In this document: positions 36,901-43,504 of the stretch, piece by piece
Layout: each line of letters begins with the position of its first letter
Position numbering within the stretch: the stretch's first letter is position 1
Assembly: GCA_020426505.1 (NCBI GenBank)
Contig: JAGQPX010000160.1
Span: forward strand, 1 to 52,420
DNA length: 52,420 nt
Direction: 5' to 3'
Source of the DNA: Planctomycetaceae bacterium
Lineage (GTDB): Bacteria > Planctomycetota > Planctomycetia > Planctomycetales > Planctomycetaceae
Made by a program: the position numbers and the translations under genes
Notes under the pieces: model-generated
Databases searched by the model: none
Seen by the model: only the letters and a program-made list of their open reading frames with translations
What the model was told of the DNA's origin: nothing

Positions 36901-37257
36901 TCAATGACGACCTGGATCACGATCGATGGGCTGCTTGCGGCATTCGGACTTTCGCGGAGTGACCTTGATCACCCCTCCACGGTGGATCGTGCGGTACGTC
37001 GGATGGCGAAACGCATGCCGACATACATCACACTTAAGGACGTCAAGAAGCGGTGGGGACATGGGCAGGAGGATATCTTCCCAGTCGCCCAGTTTGAGAA
37101 GCTGTGGGGTGACATGTCTGCCCTGCCGGATGTGAGCTGTGCATACTTTGTCACTCCACTCCAGCGCGGACAGCAGCTCAAACAGCAGTCCCAACTCGAT
37201 GGCTGGCTCCGCGACGGCTCGGCGGCCGCTGTCAAGGCACTCTGTGCGTGGTCGTGA
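33937..37257 (+). CDS. GHMP (fucokinase-like) sugar kinase fused to a UDPGP-type nucleotidyltransferase
   Basis: A 1106-residue cytoplasmic protein with two enzyme-like halves. After a helical N-terminus (~1-175), residues ~180-560 look like an L-fucokinase-type GHMP kinase: FSHSAWSDIFF (~185), GSRLAVSTNLLGSLISICM (~315-333, in place of the usual GLGSSSA loop), SGGGWQDSGGVWPGIKLIQG (~367-386, typical of fucokinase), and WMLGGMAGGGMGFIFDP (~525-541, GHMP motif 3). Residues ~730-1106 match UDP-sugar pyrophosphorylases: VVTLAAGVGSRWTEGAGVCK (~735-754) and LLHNIDTLGASVDPGLLG (~918-935), with a C-terminal Lys-rich YITLKDVKKRWGHG. It may phosphorylate a free sugar and then make the nucleotide sugar. 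In bacterial FKP and plant FKGP the order is reversed. The substrate is unknown. Confidence 0.8.
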   Translation: MNRLIDVILSSDAAIRDQSLDAVCADASLDDLLAQCRELDEFRRQSDNLYHRVRALFFLAAIYRYHLPSRLPVSNTGLVPFAGHEHLLERRFQEAIDCFLTDQEQHGPSAAIASCLAEAYHQLAFQTLADQVRRSVRTVRGNQWMFRIGHPDDHPLRIRRELLNRGDGSSPSPLLCERTSVRMDFSHSAWSDIFFLGMDFPEGARVLNVSVDLGVRGRDDAPQPPIETYLRVIDQPVLRLVSTDLGASTDITSIPEMFDFARDYLGLLKAAVIAAGLVPPGLEGCDHPMSDLLSRMVGPGLGLEVVSKVNDIPKGSRLAVSTNLLGSLISICMRATGQVSSLTGGLEEADRRIVAARAILGEWIGGSGGGWQDSGGVWPGIKLIQGAAAEEGDPEHGISRGRLLPEHTVFDEDEVSAETRKRLQDSLVLVHGGMAQNVGPILEMVTEKYLLRSEPEWTARGEAMSILDDVVEALREGDVEKIGSVTTRNFHGPLQTIIPWATNRFTDLLIEHSRKKFGEQFWGFWMLGGMAGGGMGFIFDPDVKAEAQDWLQQTMSETKRELQTALPFAMEPVVYDFAINDRGSWAELQAGDAAMMPDRYYGLLVPGWLKREARDLSPQTRWELEQLGETCRDSNSDNSTSRMLLDRMLPRADKDESRVESLHDLLETFGFDREQHEQICSDLRAGRVGLSQNRLPSTTEITDVKSEDVIDVRNGAEARYVDLGKAAIRGGEVAVVTLAAGVGSRWTEGAGVCKALHPFCKFDGRHRNFLEVHLAKTRKSSREHDGPIPHVFTTGYLTDAPIREHLEGHQRYGFEHPLFVSPGRAVGLRTVPMVRDLRFAWEEMPQQVLDAQQQKVRESLRAALIGWAQQAGEGEDYTDNLPMQCLHPVGHWYEIPNLLRNGTLREMLERQPSMKYLLLHNIDTLGASVDPGLLGLHIDGDQTLSYEVISRRLEDRGGGLARVNGRPRLVEGLAMPNEEAEFELSYYNSMTTWITIDGLLAAFGLSRSDLDHPSTVDRAVRRMAKRMPTYITLKDVKKRWGHGQEDIFPVAQFEKLWGDMSALPDVSCAYFVTPLQRGQQLKQQSQLDGWLRDGSAAAVKALCAWS

Positions 37258-37258
37258 G

Positions 37259-37275
37259 TGCACGATCAATGGGCA
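37259..37275 (+). promoter_or_regulatory. Possible NtrC-like enhancer site upstream of amtB
   Basis: TGCACGATCAATGGGCA resembles the NtrC consensus TGCACC-N5-GGTGCA, matching 9 of its 12 defined positions. It lies 66 bases upstream of the -24 box, near -100 from the expected start site, a usual place for an enhancer. A single weak site is not proof, and no NtrC gene is in the window. Confidence 0.25.
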
Positions 37276-37339
37276 GTCATCCGGTGGGGACGATCAGTCG
37301 CTGCGGCGATTGAACAGGAAATGAGCTTCCTGGTTGAAT

Positions 37340-37355
37340 TGGTACGTCGCTTGCT
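37340..37355 (+). promoter_or_regulatory. Sigma-54 (-24/-12) promoter of the amtB-glnB-glnB operon
   Basis: TGGTACGTCGCTTGCT matches the sigma-54 consensus TGGCACG-N4-TTGCW with one change, with GG at 37341-37342 and GC at 37353-37354 exactly 10 bases apart. Transcription should start near 37366, giving a leader of ~150 bases before amtB. Nitrogen control by sigma-54 is the classic arrangement for amtB-glnK operons. Confidence 0.65.
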
Positions 37356-37517
37356 TTCTTATGAGGCAGAGTCGCGGGGGGTCCGCGACCGTGACATGAA
37401 GCCTACGCAATTCGGCTATGGTCCTCAGGGGTCAGGCTGGGATTCAAACAAGAAGACCAAAGTTCATCGGTCGTGTTGCTGGTTTCACGAATCTCCTGAG
37501 CGCTCAAGGGGTTGCAC

Positions 37518-38867
37518 GTGATTAATCGAATTTGTTTGGGACTGGTTCTCACCTTTCATCTCCTCAGTTTGGCCGCTGTGCCCGCCTATGCGGATGATGC
37601 ACCGGCGATGGACGAGGTCGCCGAAGAGGCCATCGTTGATGAAGGTTTGGACTCGGGGAATATTGCGTGGATGCTAACTTCCTCAGCATTGGTGCTTATG
37701 ATGACAGCACCAGGGCTGGCATTGTTTTACGGGGGATTAGTCCGCAAGAAAAACATTCTCGGCGTCATGATGCAGTGCATCTTCCTGATGGGGCTGATGT
37801 CAGTCCTCTGGGCCGTTTGTGGTTACAGCTTGGCGTTTGGAGGGGACAATCCTTACTTCGGCAACCTCGATCACCTGTTCATGAAAGGCGTGATCGCTGA
37901 TGGGGAGTTACCGCAGTCGGTTTGGGTGAATGAGTGCGTCACGTTCGTGTTTCAGGGGATGTTCTTCATCATTACTCCGGCGCTGATTTGCGGAGCGTTT
38001 GCAGAGCGAATGAAGTTCAGCACGATGTGTGTGTTCATGGTTCTCTGGGGACTGCTTGTTTATTGCCCAATCTGTCACTGGGTTTGGGACGGGTGGATGT
38101 ACCAGGGTGACTATCACGCCCTCGACTTCGCCGGGGGAACGGTCGTGCATATCAGCTCGGGAGTCTCAGCATTGATCTGTGCCCTGTTGATCGGCAAGCG
38201 ACTCGGATTTGGTCAGGAGCCGATGCCGCCTCACAACCTGACATATACGTTCATCGGCACTGGACTGCTATGGGTTGGATGGTTTGGCTTCAATGCCGGG
38301 AGTGCCCTTGCAGCCGATGCGCTGGCCGTCAATGCGTTCGTGGCGACGCACCTCGCGGCGGCTGCTGGAGTTCTCACGTGGTCGGTCTCCGAATGGCTCG
38401 CCAACGGAAAGCCGAGCATCCTCGGTGCCTGTTCGGGAGCGGTGGCTGGTCTAGTTTGCGTCACACCCGCAGCGGGTTTTGTCACACCCATGAGCGGAGT
38501 CATTCTGGGGCTCGCGGCGGGCGTCGTTTGTTATCTGGCCTGTACGAAGATCAAGAACACATTCGGCTATGATGACTCGCTGGACGCATTCGGGGTGCAC
38601 GGTGTGGGAGGAACACTTGGTGCACTGCTGACAGGAGTCTTTGCAAGCAAACACGTGGGAGGCGTCGACGGGCTGCTCGCCGGAAACGTTGGACAGTTTG
38701 TCAATCAGGCGATCAGCGTGGGAGTCACCGCAGCGGTGGCGATTGTCGGAACCGTCGTTCTGCTCAAAATCCTCGATGCGACAATGGGACTGCGTGTCTC
38801 TCAGGAGGACGAAATTCGTGGGTTGGATCTGAGTCAACACAACGAGGAGGGGTACATCTTCCTTTGA
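37518..38867 (+). CDS. amtB: Ammonium transporter
   Basis: AmtB moves ammonium across the inner membrane. A cleavable signal peptide (CLGLVLTFHLLSLAAVPAYA) is followed by about 11 transmembrane helices. Family motifs are ALVLMMTAPGLALFYGGLVR, the pore-His region DFAGGTVVHISSGVSALICA, GLLWVGWFGFNAGSAL, and DAFGVHGVGGTLGALLTGVF with the second pore His. Length is typical. Start: GTG 37518 is preferred because GGGG lies 6 bases upstream; TTG 37512 adds two residues. The two P-II genes downstream encode its expected regulators, which block the pore when not uridylylated. It is transcribed from the sigma-54 promoter upstream. Confidence 0.95.
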   Translation: MINRICLGLVLTFHLLSLAAVPAYADDAPAMDEVAEEAIVDEGLDSGNIAWMLTSSALVLMMTAPGLALFYGGLVRKKNILGVMMQCIFLMGLMSVLWAVCGYSLAFGGDNPYFGNLDHLFMKGVIADGELPQSVWVNECVTFVFQGMFFIITPALICGAFAERMKFSTMCVFMVLWGLLVYCPICHWVWDGWMYQGDYHALDFAGGTVVHISSGVSALICALLIGKRLGFGQEPMPPHNLTYTFIGTGLLWVGWFGFNAGSALAADALAVNAFVATHLAAAAGVLTWSVSEWLANGKPSILGACSGAVAGLVCVTPAAGFVTPMSGVILGLAAGVVCYLACTKIKNTFGYDDSLDAFGVHGVGGTLGALLTGVFASKHVGGVDGLLAGNVGQFVNQAISVGVTAAVAIVGTVVLLKILDATMGLRVSQEDEIRGLDLSQHNEEGYIFL

Positions 38868-38895
38868 CATGACTGACGCTCGCGTCCGGGAAACT

Positions 38896-38919
38896 CCGGG
38901 CGACACGATTGTCGCCCGG
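38896..38919 (+). other. Perfect stem-loop between amtB and the first P-II gene
   Basis: CCGGGCGACA (38896-38905) and TGTCGCCCGG (38910-38919) form a 10-bp stem with a 4-base loop CGAT. No T run follows, so it is not a standard terminator. It may be a processing or partial attenuation site that sets amtB against glnB levels. Confidence 0.6.
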
Positions 38920-39005
38920 CTCCTGAGACGAGAGAATTAGGTCAACGTCGGAAGATCAATCGACTGCTTATCCAAACTGCAAACTTCTCCGGGAAGAATC
39001 GTCAC

Positions 39006-39344
39006 ATGAAAAAGATCGAGGCCATTGTTCGTCACTACAAACTGGAAGAGGTCAAAGACGCTCTGACTGACATCGGCGTGAAAGGGATGACCGTTTCCGA
39101 GATCCGAGGATTCGGCCGTCAGAAAGGGCACAAGGAGCAATACCGTGGGGCAGAGTACACCGTGGATTTTCTGCCGAAGGTGAAGATGGAAATCGTCGCA
39201 GCTGATGAGGATGTGAAATCGGTCATTGACACGATTCTGCAGACGGCTCGCACGGGGCAGATCGGCGATGGCAAGATCTTCGTCACCAACCTCGAAGAAG
39301 CGATCCGTATTCGAACGGGAGAAACCGGGGCCGAATCTCTGTAG
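39006..39344 (+). CDS. glnK: P-II nitrogen regulatory protein (first copy)
   Basis: A 112-residue trimeric signal protein that binds ATP/ADP and 2-oxoglutarate and controls AmtB and nitrogen enzymes. The T-loop GHKEQYRGAEYTVDFLPK contains Tyr51, the uridylylation site used by GlnD. The B-loop TGQIGDGKIFV and C-terminal RIRTGETGAESL, both for nucleotide binding, are intact. It lies 138 bases after amtB, with a stem-loop between; being next to amtB suggests the GlnK role. It shares most of its sequence with the second copy, differing mainly in helices and the strand after the T-loop. Confidence 0.95.
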   Translation: MKKIEAIVRHYKLEEVKDALTDIGVKGMTVSEIRGFGRQKGHKEQYRGAEYTVDFLPKVKMEIVAADEDVKSVIDTILQTARTGQIGDGKIFVTNLEEAIRIRTGETGAESL

Positions 39345-39401
39345 CGATTCGGGTCTGCCCACCCCAAAAACACTCAACACCCTGGAAAGGTGCCTGGAGC
39401 T

Positions 39402-39740
39402 ATGAAGAAGATTGAAGCCGTCATCCGTCATTACAAACTTGAAGACGTTAAGAAAGCTCTGACCGATGCTGGAATTGTGGGCATGACTGTCGGTGAAGTG
39501 CGTGGCTTCGGACGCCAACGCGGTCACAAGGAGCAGTACCGTGGTGCTGAATACACGGTTGATTTCATGCCGAAGTTGAAACTCGAAGTCGTGGTGGATG
39601 ATCCCCAACTCGATGCGGCGATTACGGCGATCACGACCTCCGCTCAAACGGGCAACGTTGGCGACGGCAAGATCTTTATCACATCCCTCGAAGACGTCAT
39701 CCGCATCCGGACTGGCGAGACGGGCGTCGAAGCGATCTAA
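39402..39740 (+). CDS. glnB: P-II nitrogen regulatory protein (second copy)
   Basis: Also 112 residues, with Tyr51 in GHKEQYRGAEYTVDF, an intact B-loop (TGNVGDGKIFI) and C-terminal RIRTGETGVEAI. ATG 39402 is chosen by alignment with the first copy (both start MKKIEA) and by GGAG 5 bases upstream; the frame opens with GTG at 39390. The two P-II genes are a tandem duplication 57 bases apart, and are probably co-transcribed with amtB and ended by the terminator at 39778. Different roles (transport versus enzyme or kinase control) are possible but not shown. Confidence 0.95.
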   Translation: MKKIEAVIRHYKLEDVKKALTDAGIVGMTVGEVRGFGRQRGHKEQYRGAEYTVDFMPKLKLEVVVDDPQLDAAITAITTSAQTGNVGDGKIFITSLEDVIRIRTGETGVEAI

Positions 39741-39777
39741 CTCATCGACCGCTTTCCGAAATGATCAGGACGTTCTC

Positions 39778-39820
39778 AGCACCTCGGTTGCCTGATGCAG
39801 CCGGGGTGCTTTTCGTTTTG
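39778..39820 (+). terminator. Intrinsic terminator of the amtB-glnB-glnB operon
   Basis: AGCACCTCGGTTGC (39778-39791) pairs with GCAGCCGGGGTGCT (39797-39810), with two G-U pairs and a 5-base loop, and is followed by TTTCGTTTTG. It starts 37 bases after the second P-II stop. Its right arm equals part of the palindrome inside the GalU-like gene. Confidence 0.85.
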
Positions 39821-39956
39821 GATCAAACTGATCCGAATGCGAGTGCCAACATCGATGGAATCTGCGACAGGAAGCCATGGTGAATTGAAAACGGATGACT
39901 GACGCTCTACAACGGATGCTTTTGATTCCTCAGACGTCCACAAGTCAGTAACCCTC

Positions 39957-41195
39957 ATGGCACGCATCAACGATAATTACCTAAAGCTTCAGGCCGGTTA
40001 CCTGTTTCCGGAAATCTCTCGTCGCGTCAAAGCCTTTGTCAAAGTGCATCCGGATGCGTCAATCATTCGTCTCGGTATTGGCGATGTGACCGAGCCGCTA
40101 CCCGCTGCGTGTATCGAAGCGATGGGCAAGGCGGTTGCCGAGATGGGCGAACGATCAACGTTTCGTGGGTACATGGACGACTCGCAGGGGTACGATTGGC
40201 TGCGTGAGAAGATCGCCGCACAGGACTTCCGTGCGCGAGGTTGCGACATTTCAGCGGACGAGGTGTTTGTGTCGGAGGGATCGAAATCTGATACGGCAAA
40301 TGTCCTCGACATTCTGGCGAAGGGTGAAAACCGCATCGCGGTCTGCGATCCAGTCTACCCCGTCTACGTCGACACGAACGTGATGGCGGGCAATACCGGA
40401 GTGAACGACGGAAAAGGTAAATACGCGGGGGTCACCTACCTTCCGGTCACCGCTGAGAACGACTTCATCCCGGCACTGCCTGGAGAGCCGGTCGACGTCA
40501 TCTATCTCTGCTATCCCAACAATCCGACCGGGACCGTGCTTTCCAAGGAGGAACTCGCCAAGTGGGTCGCCTATGCGAAAGAAAATGACTCGCTCTTGCT
40601 GTTCGATGCGGCGTACGAGGCGTTCATCACTGATGAAACGATTCCTCATTCCATCTATGAAATCGAAGGTGCACGTGATGTCGCGATTGAGTTCCGCAGC
40701 TTCAGTAAGAACGCCGGCTTCACGGGTACTCGGTGTGCCTACACCGTCATCCCGAACACACTGACCGGGAAGACTGCGGACGGCACGGACAAACCCTTAC
40801 ATCCGCTGTGGTCACGGCGGCACAATACCAAATTCAATGGAGTCTCCTACATCATCCAGCGAGGTGCTGAGGCCGTCTATTCACCGGAAGGACAGCAACA
40901 GGTCCGCGAGTTGACTCGCTTCTATCTGGAGAACGCGCGACTCCTTCGCGAAGGACTGGAGCAAATCGGCATCGACGTCTACGGCGGAGTCGATGCCCCG
41001 TACATCTGGCTCAAAACACCGCAAGGACTCAGCAGCTGGGATTTCTTCGATCGTCTGCTGAGTGACGGTCACCTTGTCGGCACACCTGGCAGCGGATTCG
41101 GGGCTGCGGGTGAGGGTTACTTCCGGCTGAGTGCGTTCAACAGCCGTGCAAAGGTCGAGGAAGCCGTGGAGCGATTCCAGCGAGTGGCCGGTTGA
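39957..41195 (+). CDS. dapL: LL-diaminopimelate aminotransferase
   Basis: DapL converts tetrahydrodipicolinate and glutamate directly to LL-diaminopimelate with PLP, the one-step route to lysine and peptidoglycan cross-links found in plants, chlamydiae, planctomycetes and others. At 412 residues it is normal length. Hallmarks are the N-terminal INDNYLKLQAGYLFPEIS, IIRLGIGDVTEPLPAACIEAM, LCYPNNPTGTVLSKEEL, the PLP Lys251 in SFSKNAGFTGTRCAYTVIP, and RHNTKFNGVSYIIQRGAEAV. Together with murB and murC in this window it supports a DAP-type peptidoglycan. Its stop is only 4 bases from the convergent DksA-like gene. Confidence 0.96.
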   Translation: MARINDNYLKLQAGYLFPEISRRVKAFVKVHPDASIIRLGIGDVTEPLPAACIEAMGKAVAEMGERSTFRGYMDDSQGYDWLREKIAAQDFRARGCDISADEVFVSEGSKSDTANVLDILAKGENRIAVCDPVYPVYVDTNVMAGNTGVNDGKGKYAGVTYLPVTAENDFIPALPGEPVDVIYLCYPNNPTGTVLSKEELAKWVAYAKENDSLLLFDAAYEAFITDETIPHSIYEIEGARDVAIEFRSFSKNAGFTGTRCAYTVIPNTLTGKTADGTDKPLHPLWSRRHNTKFNGVSYIIQRGAEAVYSPEGQQQVRELTRFYLENARLLREGLEQIGIDVYGGVDAPYIWLKTPQGLSSWDFFDRLLSDGHLVGTPGSGFGAAGEGYFRLSAFNSRAKVEEAVERFQRVAG

Positions 41196-41199
41196 GGGA

Positions 41200-41565
41200 T
41201 CAACCGCCGTTGCGTTCCGCCTCGGCTGCGTATTCAACGCAGTACGGGGTGTAGGGAATCGCATCTAGTCGCTCTTTGGCGATCTTGTTCCCGGTGCCCG
41301 CGCAGACGCCATAAGTGCCGTCGTCGATCCGTTTGAGTGCTTCGTCGATGAGGTTGAGTGTCTCTGCACCACTTTGCGACAGGCTGAGGGCGAGTTCGGC
41401 ATCCCAGTGATCGTTGCCCAGGTCTGCCTCATCGCCCCCGGTGCGTCCGCTATTCTCTTTCTCTCCCGAAAGACCCGAAGAAAGGACGGAGCCGACGTCT
41501 CCGGAGAGCCGAGCCTGGAGTTCCAGCAATCGCCGCTTGTATTTCTCTAACTCTGTCTTTCGCAT
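41200..41565 (-). CDS. DksA/TraR-family protein with incomplete zinc site
   Basis: A 121-residue protein: a predicted coiled coil (residues ~1-30 and ~50-80) with an acidic tip region containing GGDEADLGNDHWDAELALSL, then the C-terminal finger YGVCAGTGNKIAKERLDAIP and YTPYCVEY. DksA family members bind RNA polymerase through the secondary channel and alter promoter choice, often with ppGpp. The usual four-Cys finger (CxxC...CxxC) is here Cys88-x2-Thr91 and Cys109-x2-Tyr112, so zinc is probably not held as in DksA. Pseudomonas DksA2 is a known zinc-independent relative. The gene is convergent with dapL and monocistronic. Confidence 0.88.
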   Translation of the reverse strand: MRKTELEKYKRRLLELQARLSGDVGSVLSSGLSGEKENSGRTGGDEADLGNDHWDAELALSLSQSGAETLNLIDEALKRIDDGTYGVCAGTGNKIAKERLDAIPYTPYCVEYAAEAERNGG

Positions 41566-41775
41566 GAACTTATCTCAATCGACCGGCCATGGGGAGGAGG
41601 ACCACGCGGGTCCCTGGGGGGCGAGAAGCTCAGCACATTATCAACCCGGAGTTTCGATCGCAACTGAACAGGTTTGAAGCGGAAACTCCTTATTGGTGGG
41701 CCATATCCCTGAGTGCTGATGGTTTCCCCGGTCTTGCAACGTTGACGTCTCGCGTGAAGGGAGAACAATGCAGGG

Positions 41776-43050
41776 ATGGAAACCTCTCAAGAAACAGACG
41801 CGTCACCCTCCCCGAATGAGGCTTCGCTGGTTCGGAACATCAACGCGGCCCTCGAAGCACTTCGCGCGGGGAAGATGGTGATCGTGCTCGACGCTCGGGA
41901 GCGTGAGAACGAAGGGGACCTTGTCTGTGCCGCAGAGTCGATCACTGCGGAGATGGTCGACTTCATGCTCCGGGAAGCAAAGGGGTTGATGTGCGTGCCA
42001 ATGACGGCTGAGGTCGCCGACCGGTTGCGACTCGTCCCGATTGTTGATGTTGAGATGAATACATCGCCGCACCAGACGCCCTTCCTGATGCAGGTTGACC
42101 ATAAAGATAGCGGCACCGGCGTGAGCGCATCCGCGCGGACGAACACCATTCGCAGATTAGCAGATCCTCAGTCAACGTCCCGTGAGTTTGTGAAGCCGGG
42201 GCACATCTTCCCGTTGCTGGCTCGTGAGGGGGGCGTCCTGCGGCGGGCCGGGCATACCGAGGCGACCATCGACCTGCTGCGACTCGCTGATTGCAACCCG
42301 GTCGGATGTCTTATTGAGATTTGCAGTCGCAAGGGAGATGGCATGGCCGACGCGGACGAACTTCGCGAGTTCGCTGCCGAGCACAACCTGCCGATCGTCT
42401 CGATCGCTGAGATCATTCAGTACCGCCGGACCCGAGAGCAGCTCATTCATCGCGACGTGGAAGTCGAAATCCAAACAGCGTCTTATGGCAAACCCCGTTT
42501 CATTGCCTACGGTGTCGAACACGAGGATCAGGAGCCGCTAGCAATTGTGTGGGGCGATCTGTCGTCGGTTGAAGCCCCCCTCATCCGGATGCACTCGTCC
42601 TGCTTCACGGGCGACATTCTCGGATCGCTCCGTTGCGACTGCGGCGACCAATTGCACATGGCGATGGAGATGATTGTCCAGGAAGGGACCGGTGCAGTTG
42701 TTTACCTTCCGCAGGAAGGACGCGGCATCGGACTCACCGCCAAGCTCAAAGCGTACCAGCTTCAGGACGAAGGTCTGGACACGGTCGAAGCGAATCACCG
42801 CCTGGGGTATCAGGCCGACCTGCGTGACTACATGGTCGGACTACAGATTCTCAAGGACCTCGGCCTGCGGAAGGTCCGCATTCTCACGAACAATCCCAAA
42901 AAAACCGAAGCATTCGAGCACTGGGTCGACCTGAAAGTCGTGGATCAGGTCCCCATTATCGCCCCACCCGACGCGCACCGCGAACGCTACCTCGCCACAA
43001 AACGCGACAAGATGGGTCACCGCCTCCCAGGCGCTGACCCAACGACGTAG
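41776..43050 (+). CDS. ribBA: Bifunctional DHBP synthase / GTP cyclohydrolase II
   Basis: Starts riboflavin synthesis: the N-terminal half makes 3,4-dihydroxybutanone phosphate from ribulose 5-phosphate, and the C-terminal half opens GTP. RibB motifs are VIVLDARERENEGDLVCAAE (~36-55), GLMCVPMT and RRAGHTEATIDLLRLADCNP. RibA motifs are RMHSSCFTGDILGSLRCDCG with zinc ligands Cys276, Cys287 and Cys289, then LPQEGRGIGLTAKLKAYQLQ and RILTNNPKKTEAF. Length (424) is normal. ATG 41776 is used; AGGG directly abuts it, so the spacing is poor. I looked for an FMN riboswitch in the leader and saw none. Confidence 0.94.
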   Translation: METSQETDASPSPNEASLVRNINAALEALRAGKMVIVLDARERENEGDLVCAAESITAEMVDFMLREAKGLMCVPMTAEVADRLRLVPIVDVEMNTSPHQTPFLMQVDHKDSGTGVSASARTNTIRRLADPQSTSREFVKPGHIFPLLAREGGVLRRAGHTEATIDLLRLADCNPVGCLIEICSRKGDGMADADELREFAAEHNLPIVSIAEIIQYRRTREQLIHRDVEVEIQTASYGKPRFIAYGVEHEDQEPLAIVWGDLSSVEAPLIRMHSSCFTGDILGSLRCDCGDQLHMAMEMIVQEGTGAVVYLPQEGRGIGLTAKLKAYQLQDEGLDTVEANHRLGYQADLRDYMVGLQILKDLGLRKVRILTNNPKKTEAFEHWVDLKVVDQVPIIAPPDAHRERYLATKRDKMGHRLPGADPTT

Positions 43051-43504
43051 CGCGAGTTCACCAGTGATCTCAATATGGGGTGTCTCATGATCCCGGTATA
43101 GTTTCTGATTGGTGGTGCTTGGCGAACTGCCCGATTCGCCTATGAAACTGCAGAGTTTCCGACGATAGGGAATCGGTCGAGGTGGGACCGTTCATTCGTC
43201 GCATTCGCTGGATTCGCGGTTGCAAATCAGGAACCACGAATGACGCGAATCGTGCGAATGTCGCGAGGAGCGGTCTCTCCACGCTGGGCGATCATCACCG
43301 CGGGCACACCGCTGACATCTCAACAGGGTTCTGTGGTCTCCAACTTTCTGCACGATCGGTTCTCCCACATTCGGCAACACGGACGGAATGAATGGCTAAG
43401 GACTCGCATTGGGCCGATGAACACAAGGACCGTCTCCCACTTGACAATGTGCGTCGGTTGCCCAATGACGTGCAGTCGAATCTTCCGTCCGGGGTCCGTC
43501 GAGT
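43051..43504. other. Convergent intergenic region with a long palindrome
   Basis: 454 bases between ribBA (plus) and the YdjC-type gene (minus). Open frames here look random. The main structure is the ATTCG-based imperfect palindrome at 43193-43260, listed separately. No T-tailed terminator was recognised for either gene. Confidence 0.5.
43193..43260. repeat. Imperfect palindrome built from ATTCG units
   Basis: The left arm 43193-43221 (CATTCGTCG, CATTCGCTGG, ATTCGCGGTT) and right arm 43232-43260 (AACCACGAATG, ACGCGAATCG, TGCGAATG) pair at about 22 of 29 positions around a 10-base loop. Each arm has three ATTCG-type units spaced about 10 bases apart. It looks like a small palindromic intergenic repeat; copies elsewhere cannot be seen from this window. 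Confidence 0.65.

Noticed and set aside
37258..37511. 87-codon plus frame before amtB (37258-37521)
   Set aside because: It has no protein-like features and contains the sigma-54 promoter match; the region reads as a promoter.
41566..41775. FMN riboswitch before ribBA
   Set aside because: The leader does not show the conserved FMN-riboswitch blocks in order.
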